Shown here: positions 1 to 4,749 of the stretch, piece after piece
Numbering within the stretch: the stretch's first letter is position 1
How the letters are laid out: each line of letters opens with the position of its first letter
Source of the DNA: an uncultured Clostridia bacterium
GTDB taxonomy: Bacteria > Bacillota > Clostridia > TANB77 > CAG-508
Length of the DNA: 5,377 bases
Assembly: GCA_947630255.1 (NCBI GenBank)
Contig: CANRGU010000087.1
Span: 1-5,377, forward strand
Direction of reading: 5' to 3'
Position numbers and translations under genes: made by a program
The notes under the pieces: generated by a model
The model's database searches: none
What the model was told of the DNA's origin: nothing
The model's input: the letters and a program-made list of their open reading frames with translations, nothing else

Positions 1-126
1 ATTAAATATAATATGGGTACTTATGACTGGGTACAACTTGATTTGGATAAATTAAAAGAATATGATCCTAAAGGTGTAGATAAATATTTAAATCCTGTAG
101 ATGAAGATATAGATTTAAAGATATAG
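1..126 (+). CDS. C-terminal end of an unidentified protein (5' end outside window)
   Basis: Frame 1 is open from the first base to a TAG at 124-126, giving 41 residues that begin IKYNMGTYDWVQLDLDKL and end NPVDEDIDLKI. The tail is acidic (DEDIDLK) and soluble, with no membrane segment. I do not recognise the family from this fragment. The next gene follows at once, and the TAG stop lies inside the ribosome binding site AGGAGG at 125-130, so the two genes are almost certainly cotranscribed and translationally linked. It is taken as coding because the frame is uninterrupted, its codon use matches its neighbours, and it ends exactly where a downstream gene's ribosome binding site begins. Confidence 0.6.
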   Translation: MKYNMGTYDWVQLDLDKLKEYDPKGVDKYLNPVDEDIDLKI

Positions 127-130
127 GAGG
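125..130 (+). promoter_or_regulatory. Ribosome binding site AGGAGG overlapping stop and GTG start
   Basis: AGGAGG overlaps the TAG stop (124-126), and its last G is also the first base of the only nearby canonical start, GTG 130-132. A start that overlaps its own binding site is sterically unlikely to be efficient. The first in-frame near-cognate codon at normal spacing is ATA 139-141, 8 bases after AGGAGG. Confidence 0.6.
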
Positions 131-672
131 TGTCTTTAATAAAAGAAGAACAAAAATGTACACCAAAAGAAATAACACTAGATATGCTTAATACTTACCC
201 AAGTGAAATTGTTGATTTTGTTAATGATGAAATACGTTCTAAATATGGACATCTAGATAACGAAAAACAATTTTTAAACAAACTTAATGATTATGAAAGA
301 GTTGCATTTGAGTTTTTTGAGTTAGATATAACTTTTAGTAATATAAAGTTATTAGAATATAGTTATTCATTTAATAAAGATTTTTATAAAAATGTTGATG
401 TATTAAAAGATTTTATTTCAAAAAGTGATTTTAAAAAGAAAAAAGAATTTTTAAATATTATAGAAGATTATTATAAGTTGTACAGAAATAAAAACCATAG
501 TAATATGTCTATTTATGATTCTATTGATTTAAGAGACTCTTTCTTAAAAAGATATAATGATATATTAATTAATTGGTGCAATTTTTTTGATGGGTACTTA
601 TTAAAGAATATGCCTGAAGAATACAAAGAAAAATTACTTAATAAATATAAAAAGTATGATGTAAAAATATAA
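130..672 (+). CDS. Hypothetical protein, 180 aa, within conjugation operon
   Basis: A 180-residue, Lys/Tyr/Phe/Asn-rich and probably mostly helical soluble protein, with no signal peptide or transmembrane segment. I do not recognise its family. The N-terminal third (LDMLNTYPSEIVDFVNDEI, then a Tyr/Phe-rich stretch ending FEFFELDI) looks like a small alpha-helical domain. The C-terminal half is very basic (DFKKKKEF, KLLNKYKKYDVKI) and contains the Trp-containing segment INWCNFFDGYL. No catalytic motif stands out. The gene sits 3 bases after the preceding stop and is followed directly by the next gene's ribosome binding site, so it belongs to the operon that leads to virB4. Base composition is even more AT-rich than in virB4, as is common for accessory genes of mobile elements. 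The GTG start at 130 overlaps the ribosome binding site; an ATA at 139 would shorten the product by three residues. Confidence 0.75.
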   Translation: MSLIKEEQKCTPKEITLDMLNTYPSEIVDFVNDEIRSKYGHLDNEKQFLNKLNDYERVAFEFFELDITFSNIKLLEYSYSFNKDFYKNVDVLKDFISKSDFKKKKEFLNIIEDYYKLYRNKNHSNMSIYDSIDLRDSFLKRYNDILINWCNFFDGYLLKNMPEEYKEKLLNKYKKYDVKI

Positions 673-678
673 GGAGGT
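671..678 (+). promoter_or_regulatory. Ribosome binding site AAGGAGGT abutting the ATG
   Basis: A near-perfect anti-Shine-Dalgarno match overlaps the end of the previous gene (TAA 670-672) and directly abuts ATG 679-681. The spacing is one base after AGGAGG, far below the usual 5-9. The next in-frame near-cognate codon is ATA 685-687, 7 bases after AGGAGG. Confidence 0.65.
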
Positions 679-1044
679 ATGTTTATATATAATAGAAAAA
701 GAAAACTTAAAATAAACAAAAAATATTATAATGTTAGAATTGGAACTTACCCTAATAATAGAATCTCTGTTTCTTTGGTAAATCCAAAGGAAAATATAGA
801 AATTACTTTAAATTTAGAGGATGAATATATCCCTGATGGTCGAGTGTTTTTAAATCCTATTATTAATAAACTTGGAATCTTACCACAATTAAAAAAATTA
901 AGAATTATTAGAGAGATAACTGGTATTTTAAATTATAATTATGTAGCAGTTCCTGTTGCGATACTTAATACAGGAATCTTAAAAAAATATGATTCTGTTG
1001 GTATGAACGATTATTTAAGCAAAGTTGGTGGTGTTTATGAATAA
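679..1044 (+). CDS. Small hypothetical protein, possibly DUF4313-like, 121 aa
   Basis: A 121-residue soluble protein. After a short basic N-terminus (NRKRKLKINKKYY) it reads NVRIGTYPNNRISVSLV, then EITLNLEDEYIPDGRVFLN, then a helical stretch and YNYVAVPVAIL. The pattern of a beta strand, a short break, 'TLNL', an acidic turn and 'G-x-x-F-L/V-N/D' resembles the DUF4313 family from memory. That family consists of small proteins of unknown function that are frequent on Firmicutes and Bacteroidota conjugative elements. This is a resemblance only, without alignment. No enzymatic motif is visible. It lies between two operon genes, and its last 8 bases overlap the start of the next gene, indicating cotranslation. 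The ATG is too close to its ribosome binding site, so the true start may lie a few codons downstream. Confidence 0.7.
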   Translation: MFIYNRKRKLKINKKYYNVRIGTYPNNRISVSLVNPKENIEITLNLEDEYIPDGRVFLNPIINKLGILPQLKKLRIIREITGILNYNYVAVPVAILNTGILKKYDSVGMNDYLSKVGGVYE

Positions 1045-1270
1045 TAGATTAAAACTATATGATACACGTCTTAATATTAGGTTAAATAAAAAAGAAAAAA
1101 ATATGTTAAGAAAAAACGCTTATAAAAATAATCTTACCATGTCTGATTATGTTAGAACTCTTATTCTTATTGATAATAGAAAAAAGACTCTTTGTAATCA
1201 ATTTAGTAAGATAGAAAAACTCGATAAAGAAATAAAGATTGCTAAAGTTAAAATCAGGAGGGATATTTAA
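1037..1270 (+). CDS. Small ribbon-helix-helix (CopG/Arc-like) DNA-binding protein, 77 aa
   Basis: A 77-residue basic protein with the ribbon-helix-helix pattern. The strand TRLNIRL (residues 9-15) is followed by a first helix KKEKNMLRKNAYKNN, the turn LTMSD, and a second helix YVRTLILIDN. This is the usual arrangement of MobC/CopG/Arc relatives, which bind DNA as dimers through the paired strands. The C-terminal third is a charged, possibly coiled-coil helix (KIEKLDKEIKIAKVKIRR). ATG 1037 is chosen over TTG 1025 because GGTGG at 1027-1031 stands 5 bases before it and because the RHH strand then begins near residue 9. The gene overlaps the previous one by 8 bases and ends 2 bases before virB4. 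It could be an operon autoregulator or a relaxosome accessory protein; its place directly before virB4 is unusual. Confidence 0.75.
   Translation: MNNRLKLYDTRLNIRLNKKEKNMLRKNAYKNNLTMSDYVRTLILIDNRKKTLCNQFSKIEKLDKEIKIAKVKIRRDI
1256..1261 (+). promoter_or_regulatory. Ribosome binding site AGGAGG of virB4
   Basis: AGGAGG lies inside the end of the RHH gene. TTG 1273-1275 is 11 bases downstream, which is long. ATT 1270-1272, one codon earlier in the same frame and overlapping the preceding TAA (1268-1270) by one base, is 8 bases downstream. TTG is kept as the default start. Confidence 0.65.
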
Positions 1271-1272
1271 TT

Positions 1273-3651
1273 TTGTTTTTAAAGCCTAAAAAAGAAAATA
1301 ATAAGAAAATCCCCAAAACACTTTTAGATTTTATTCCATTTCAAGACGTTTGGAACAATTATGTTTATTTGGATAACAATAAAATTATTGGTGGAATAAC
1401 TATTGGATCTATTAATTTATCATTGCTTTTTGATGCAGAGCAACAAGTAAAAGTTAATCAATTAAAAAAAGTTTTAAATTCCATTGATTATCCTATTAAG
1501 ATATTTAGTTTAGATAAACCAATAAATTTAGAAAATAATCTAAACACTTTAGGTACAAAAATAAAATTAGAAACAAATAAATATAAAAAGAAATTGTTGG
1601 AAGAAGATTATGATTATATAAAATTTCTAAATACTCAAAAATCTGTAATCAATAGAGAGTTCTATTTGATTATTGAAGAAGATGTTGGAAATGAAAATCT
1701 ATTAAAGCAAAAATTAAATGACTTGATTCAAGAGTTCAATTCTATTGGACTTAGTTGTTCTCTTGTTTCAAGTGAAGAGTGGCGAGATATAATTTATGTT
1801 ACTTTAAATCCTGTTACATCTCTTGATATTTTCAAAAAAGATGGTACTACTATTACTAGGTCTTTTAAGGAAAGAATCGCCCCAAGTGGTCTTAAAATTA
1901 GGGAACGTGACTTAATAGTTGGTGATAGCTATGTTAGTGTTGTTACATTAAGGAGTTACCCATCTTTAGTTAATGTGGGATGGCTTGGTGCAGTTGCTAA
2001 TGTTGACCATACTCGTATGGTCATTAGCATTAGTCCAATGAATACTGAAGAAATTAAAAATATATTAAAGAAAAGTATATCTGAAGTTAAATCAAAAATG
2101 ATTAATATTAATGATTATAATGATCAGATTCTTTTTAATAATCAAATGCAAGATTATGTAGAATTGGTTAATCGAATTGATCGAGAGCATGAAAAGTTTT
2201 CTTTATTAACTGTCAACTTTTTTTGTTATGGTGAGACTCAAGAACAACTTAATAAAACTTTAAAAGAATTAAAGTCTACGCTTTCTTCTTATGGTATGGG
2301 TGGTTCTAGTCTAATGTTTGAACAAGAACGAGCTTATAAAATGTGTTTGCCTACCATGTATAATGAGTTACAAAAACAATTTGGTTTACCAGTACCTATG
2401 CTTACTACTGCATCATCTTTTCCATTTATTTTTCAAAATTTACAAGATGATGGGGATTCATTAATGTTAGGTTATGATTCTTTGGGTAGTTTGTTATTCT
2501 TTGATTTATGGAAAAGAACGCCCAAACGTAATAATTCCAATGCTGTTATAGTTGGAAAGTCAGGATCTGGTAAATCTACTTTAATAAAAAAACTAGTTCG
2601 TGGAACATGGTGTCGTGGCAGCAAAGTAATAATAATTGATCCTGAACGGGAATACAGAGATTTATGTAAAGCAGTTGGTGGTGCTTGGATTGATGCAGGT
2701 ACTGGTATCGCAGGTATGATTAATCCACTTGAGGTAAGGCATGGAGCTGACGAGTTCGATGAAGAAACGCAACAGAATACATCCAATGATTTATCAAGAC
2801 ATTTCCAAACTTTTAGAACTTTTATAAAATACTATTTACAAGATTTAAATGCTTATGAACTTACAAAAATCGAGGAAACTTTAATAGAGGTATATGCTGA
2901 TAAAGGCATAACTTTTGATACCGACTTATCTAAATTATCAAGTAAGGATTATCCTATTATTGAAGACTTATATAATAAAATAGTTTTAAAATTAAAAGAG
3001 GCAAAAGAAGAAAAAAGTTCTTCAAATGTAATTGACTCTTTAGAAAAAATTAGTTCATTATTAAAACGAGCAACTATTGGTGCTGATGCTAAACTTTTTA
3101 ATGGTATTTCCACAATTAATGTGGATAAAAATACTGATTTTATTGTACTTGATATTCATAGTTTGGTGGATTCTGATACTACAATTTTAAGAACACAATT
3201 CTTTAATATTTTGTCTTGGGCTTGGAACGAGATAAGTAGAAATCGTGACGAACAAGTTATTCTTGTGTGTGATGAGTCACACTTGCTCATTGATCCATCT
3301 AATCCTGATGGTGCTGACTTTTTAAAAAGATGTACTAAAAGATGTAGAAAATATAATTCTGCAGTATGGACTATCTCACAAAATTTTATTGATTATACTG
3401 CTGATGGATTAGAGAGGTACGGTCAAGTAATAATTGATAATAGTACCTATCTTTTGGTTATGGAACAGGGACAAAGAGAAATCGAATCAGTACAACGTAT
3501 GATGAATTTAAGTGAATCAGAGGTACAATTTTTAACCACTGCTGGTAAAGGTCAGGGTTTATTTGTAATTGGACAAGATAAACGTATGCCTATACAGATT
3601 CTTTTAAGAGAAGAAGAAAAAGAATTGTTTGGGGATGCAGGTGGTCGTTAA
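1273..3651 (+). CDS. virB4: VirB4-type conjugative transfer ATPase
   Basis: Length is 792 residues, normal for Gram-positive VirB4/TraE-type proteins. Members of this family are hexameric ATPases at the cytoplasmic base of the type IV secretion channel and power its assembly and substrate transfer. The N-terminal half is the VirB4 structural domain, including the segment IAPSGLKIRERDLIVGDSYV and then YPSLVNVGWLG. The C-terminal half is a RecA-like motor: Walker A GKSGSGKST at residues 428-436, IIIDPEREYRDL about 20 residues later, Walker B VILVCDESH with D667-E668, and the downstream Gln motif TISQNF with Q703. All key residues are present, so the enzyme should be active. The C-terminus ELFGDAGGR resembles the Clostridial 'CD1110' branch of VirB4 from memory. 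GC content is somewhat higher than in the upstream small genes. The start is TTG 1273 or ATT 1270; the stop overlaps the likely start of the next gene. Confidence 0.95.
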   Translation: MFLKPKKENNKKIPKTLLDFIPFQDVWNNYVYLDNNKIIGGITIGSINLSLLFDAEQQVKVNQLKKVLNSIDYPIKIFSLDKPINLENNLNTLGTKIKLETNKYKKKLLEEDYDYIKFLNTQKSVINREFYLIIEEDVGNENLLKQKLNDLIQEFNSIGLSCSLVSSEEWRDIIYVTLNPVTSLDIFKKDGTTITRSFKERIAPSGLKIRERDLIVGDSYVSVVTLRSYPSLVNVGWLGAVANVDHTRMVISISPMNTEEIKNILKKSISEVKSKMININDYNDQILFNNQMQDYVELVNRIDREHEKFSLLTVNFFCYGETQEQLNKTLKELKSTLSSYGMGGSSLMFEQERAYKMCLPTMYNELQKQFGLPVPMLTTASSFPFIFQNLQDDGDSLMLGYDSLGSLLFFDLWKRTPKRNNSNAVIVGKSGSGKSTLIKKLVRGTWCRGSKVIIIDPEREYRDLCKAVGGAWIDAGTGIAGMINPLEVRHGADEFDEETQQNTSNDLSRHFQTFRTFIKYYLQDLNAYELTKIEETLIEVYADKGITFDTDLSKLSSKDYPIIEDLYNKIVLKLKEAKEEKSSSNVIDSLEKISSLLKRATIGADAKLFNGISTINVDKNTDFIVLDIHSLVDSDTTILRTQFFNILSWAWNEISRNRDEQVILVCDESHLLIDPSNPDGADFLKRCTKRCRKYNSAVWTISQNFIDYTADGLERYGQVIIDNSTYLLVMEQGQREIESVQRMMNLSESEVQFLTTAGKGQGLFVIGQDKRMPIQILLREEEKELFGDAGGR
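3639..3644 (+). promoter_or_regulatory. Probable ribosome binding site AGGTGG for the M23 gene
   Basis: AGGTGG, matching AGGAGG at 5 of 6 bases, lies inside the last codons of virB4. ATT 3651-3653, in frame with the M23 gene, follows after 6 bases and overlaps the virB4 TAA (3649-3651) by one base. The RHH gene at 1037 also uses a GGTGG element, so this variant is plausible here. Confidence 0.45.
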
Positions 3652-4214
3652 TTAATATTAATAAGGTACTAATAATTGCTCTTTTTCCATGTTTAATAGT
3701 AATCTTCTTTGTGCTTTTTATTATTATGCTTTGTAGTAATAATATAAGTAGTAGCGAGGAAGTTGCAGTTGCTACTACTTTTAGATTACCATTTGATAGT
3801 AGTGTAAAATATCATAGAACATCCCCATTTGGATATAGAACAGATCCATTTACAAAAGCTACTAGCTTTCATGATGGAATAGATCTTTCTGCACCTGCAG
3901 GTACTAATATACTTGCAAGTGCTGATGGGGTTGTTGATAAAACTGGATTTGAAACTGGGGGTTTAGGAAATTTTGTTTATATAAAACATGAATATAATGG
4001 TACAACATATTTTACTGCTTATGGTCACATGAGTGATAATTCTATTGTTGTTACTAAAGGTCAAAAAGTTAAACAGGGAGATAAAATCGGCGTGATAGGA
4101 ACTACTGGAAATAGTACAGGTATTCATTTGCATTTTATGATTATGAGTCCAATTGCATCATACAAAAAAGAATATCTAGTAAATCCTAGTTTACTTGTGG
4201 AAGTTTTAAAATGA
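3651..4214 (+). CDS. Membrane-anchored M23 (LytM) family metallopeptidase
   Basis: The M23 domain fills the C-terminal ~135 residues. These begin near FRLPFDSSV, followed by SPFGYRTDP, the zinc motif H-D-G-I-D (FHDGIDLSAPAG), AYGHMS, and the second zinc motif GIHLHF; the HxxxD, H and HxH ligands are all present. Such enzymes cut peptide cross-bridges of peptidoglycan. Placed directly after virB4, it is likely the wall-opening hydrolase of the mating channel. Reading upstream in the same frame gives NINK followed by about 23 hydrophobic residues (VLIIALFPCLIV to IIMLC), a clear signal anchor, then a Ser-rich linker. The frame is open from 3582, but no ATG, GTG, TTG or CTG occurs before GTG 3711, which cuts the anchor and has no ribosome binding site. 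I therefore place the start at ATT 3651 (187 aa); ATT 3675 is an alternative. The conservative canonical call is 3711-4214 (167 aa). Confidence 0.85.
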   Translation: MNINKVLIIALFPCLIVIFFVLFIIMLCSNNISSSEEVAVATTFRLPFDSSVKYHRTSPFGYRTDPFTKATSFHDGIDLSAPAGTNILASADGVVDKTGFETGGLGNFVYIKHEYNGTTYFTAYGHMSDNSIVVTKGQKVKQGDKIGVIGTTGNSTGIHLHFMIMSPIASYKKEYLVNPSLLVEVLK

Positions 4215-4220
4215 TATTTT

Positions 4221-4280
4221 GGTACATTTTTGTATTATTACGAAGATATAAAATCATTAAATTTAGGTACATTTAGGTAG
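4221..4280 (+). repeat. GGTACATTT elements and 10-base tandem repeat
   Basis: GGTACATTTTT occurs at 4221-4231, GGTACATTTAG at 4266-4276, and GGTACATTTTT again in the left half of the palindrome at 4532-4551. The middle copy sits in two adjacent 10-base units, ATTTAGGTAC (4261-4270) and ATTTAGGTAG (4271-4280). A one-turn spacing on the DNA helix suits binding of RHH-type proteins, but the binder is inferred. Confidence 0.45.
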
Positions 4281-4306
4281 TTATTTTATATAGAAATAAT
4301 ATCAAT

Positions 4307-4342
4307 TTGTTATCCATTTTGGATGACAACGGGCTTTTTTTC
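4307..4342 (+). terminator. Hairpin with T-run, possible terminator after the M23 gene
   Basis: TTGTTATCCA (4307-4316) pairs with TGGATGACAA (4320-4329) across a 3-base loop: ten pairs, one of them G-U. A run of seven T (4335-4341) follows after CGGGC, so the T-run is 5 bases from the stem, further than in a standard intrinsic terminator. An outer 8-base inverted repeat, TATAGAAA (4289-4296) with TTTCTATA (4339-4346), encloses it. It may stop transcription of the secretion operon. Since its arms match the decamer array it may equally be a protein-binding site. Confidence 0.4.
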
Positions 4343-4400
4343 TATAAATTCTTTAATATTTTGTATTCCATTTGGTATCCATAAAATTATTTGTCATACA
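4307..4400 (+). repeat. Decamer array, consensus near TTGTYATCCA
   Basis: Copies are: 4307-4316 TTGTTATCCA; 4320-4329 TTGTCATCCA on the minus strand; 4361-4370 TTGTATTCCA; 4372-4381 TTGGTATCCA; 4391-4400 TTGTCATACA. A weaker copy, TTGTCAGCCG, lies at 4457-4466 and forms the right arm of the oriT inverted repeat. Iterated short sites beside an origin of transfer are typical targets of relaxosome accessory proteins. Two RHH proteins are encoded immediately downstream. Confidence 0.55.
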
Positions 4401-4430
4401 ATTTAAAACTTACAATTCCTTTATTTCATG

Positions 4431-4478
4431 GGCTAACTCGCCACTGGCGATGTTGATTGTCAGCCGTACTTATCCTGC
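4431..4478 (+). other. oriT: Probable origin of transfer (oriT) with MOBP-like nic site
   Basis: TTATCCTGC at 4470-4478 matches the nic consensus YATCCTG|Y known for RP4 and Ti-plasmid borders, placing the predicted cut on the + strand between G4477 and C4478. Upstream lies an imperfect inverted repeat, GGCTAAC (4431-4437) with GTCAGCC (4459-4465), 6 of 7 pairs. Inside it is a perfect one, TCGCCA (4438-4443) with TGGCGA (4445-4450). An inverted repeat ending about 12 bases before nic is the arrangement of RP4-type origins. The segment is clearly richer in GC than its surroundings, which suggests constraint. The downstream genes encode two RHH proteins and a relaxase. Cleavage and relaxase specificity are inferred. 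Confidence 0.65.
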
Positions 4479-4486
4479 TTTTATAT
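4457..4486 (+). promoter_or_regulatory. Candidate promoter overlapping oriT, reading into the relaxosome genes
   Basis: TTGTCA (4457-4462) resembles a -35 box (TTGACA) and TTATAT (4481-4486) a -10 box, separated by 18 bases. The pair would span the predicted nic site, so relaxosome assembly could repress it. A separate -10-like TATACT at 4513-4518 has no good -35 box. This is a weak prediction from the consensus only. Confidence 0.3.
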
Positions 4487-4531
4487 CTAACATGAAGTAA
4501 GTGATTTTTACCTATACTTTTTTGAAATATC

Positions 4532-4551
4532 AGGTACATTTTTATGTACCT
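4532..4551 (+). promoter_or_regulatory. Perfect palindrome before the first RHH gene, likely operator
   Basis: AGGTACAT (4532-4539) and ATGTACCT (4544-4551) are perfect 8-base inverted repeats around TTTT. The palindrome ends 15 bases before the ribosome binding site at 4567, and its half-site recurs at 4221 and 4266. It fits an operator for autoregulation by an RHH protein. If transcribed, it could also form an 8-pair hairpin in the leader RNA. Confidence 0.5.
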
Positions 4552-4566
4552 AATAATTTTTATTTT

Positions 4567-4574
4567 GGAGGTGA
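4567..4574 (+). promoter_or_regulatory. Ribosome binding site GGAGGTGA fixing a TTG start
   Basis: GGAGGTGA stands 7 bases (counted from GGAGG) before TTG 4579-4581. It rules out the longer in-frame reading that begins at GTG 4501, because that reading would place the binding site and palindrome inside the coding sequence. Confidence 0.75.
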
Positions 4575-4578
4575 TTCT

Positions 4579-4749
4579 TTGAATAGTGATACTATTGTAA
4601 AAGGTAGAATTGATGGTACATTAAATGAGGCATTTAAAAAAATAATAACTGATTTAGGTTTAACACAACAAGAATTTATTGAGGAATCTGTTAAAAAGTT
4701 TGTACTTGAAAATATTAATTTATTGATGGTAAGTGATAAAGATAAATAA
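4579..4749 (+). CDS. Ribbon-helix-helix protein, probable relaxosome accessory protein, 56 aa
   Basis: A 56-residue protein beginning MNSDTIVKGRIDGTLNEAF. The pattern is a strand (TIVKGRID), helix A (LNEAFKKIITDLG), the turn LTQQ, and helix B (EFIEESVKKFVLENI): a minimal RHH domain with almost nothing added. Its place between oriT and a relaxase suggests a small auxiliary protein that binds oriT and may repress its own promoter, like the RHH auxiliary proteins encoded before the relaxase on pLS20. The TTG start is chosen for its well-spaced ribosome binding site and because the protein then begins right at the RHH strand. Its last 17 bases overlap the next gene, indicating coupled translation. 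It could also be a general plasmid regulator. Confidence 0.75.
   Translation: MNSDTIVKGRIDGTLNEAFKKIITDLGLTQQEFIEESVKKFVLENINLLMVSDKDK

Larger units (their letters stand above)
4215..4578 (+). other. Non-coding region holding the probable oriT and relaxosome promoter
   Basis: These 364 bases contain no credible gene. From left to right they hold: two GGTACATTT elements (4221 and 4266), the second within a 10-base tandem repeat; a nested hairpin with a T-run (4289-4346); a group of decamers close to TTGTYATCCA (4307-4400); a GC-richer inverted repeat (4431-4465); a nic-like TTATCCTGC (4470-4478); and a perfect palindrome (4532-4551). The cluster separates the secretion genes from the relaxosome genes, the expected place for an origin of transfer. 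Confidence 0.7.

Noticed and set aside
513..719. Minus-strand open frame of 68 codons
   Set aside because: It lies opposite the 180-residue gene and the start of the next, gives a low-complexity hydrophobic product typical of the complement of AT-rich coding DNA, and lacks a ribosome binding site.
2472..2786. Minus-strand open frame of 104 codons
   Set aside because: It lies entirely opposite the conserved Walker A region of virB4; the + strand reading is clearly the real gene.
3601..3660. Programmed frameshift fusing VirB4 to the M23 domain
   Set aside because: The frame relation would need a -1 shift, but no X XXY YYZ slippery heptamer in the right register is present, and VirB4 ends naturally at FGDAGGR.
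3651..3662. 12-base perfect palindrome ATTAATATTAAT after virB4
   Set aside because: It is pure A/T, within the probable coding start of the M23 gene, and likely by chance at this composition.
3711..3745. Lipoprotein signal (lipobox) ending at the Cys after IIML
   Set aside because: The residue before Cys is Leu and the -2 residue is Met, which does not fit a lipobox. The longer hydrophobic stretch fits a signal anchor better.
4501..4578. N-terminal extension of the 56-residue RHH gene from GTG 4501
   Set aside because: It would encode the palindrome and the strong ribosome binding site at 4567, and gives a hydrophobic leader foreign to RHH proteins. TTG 4579 is the better start.
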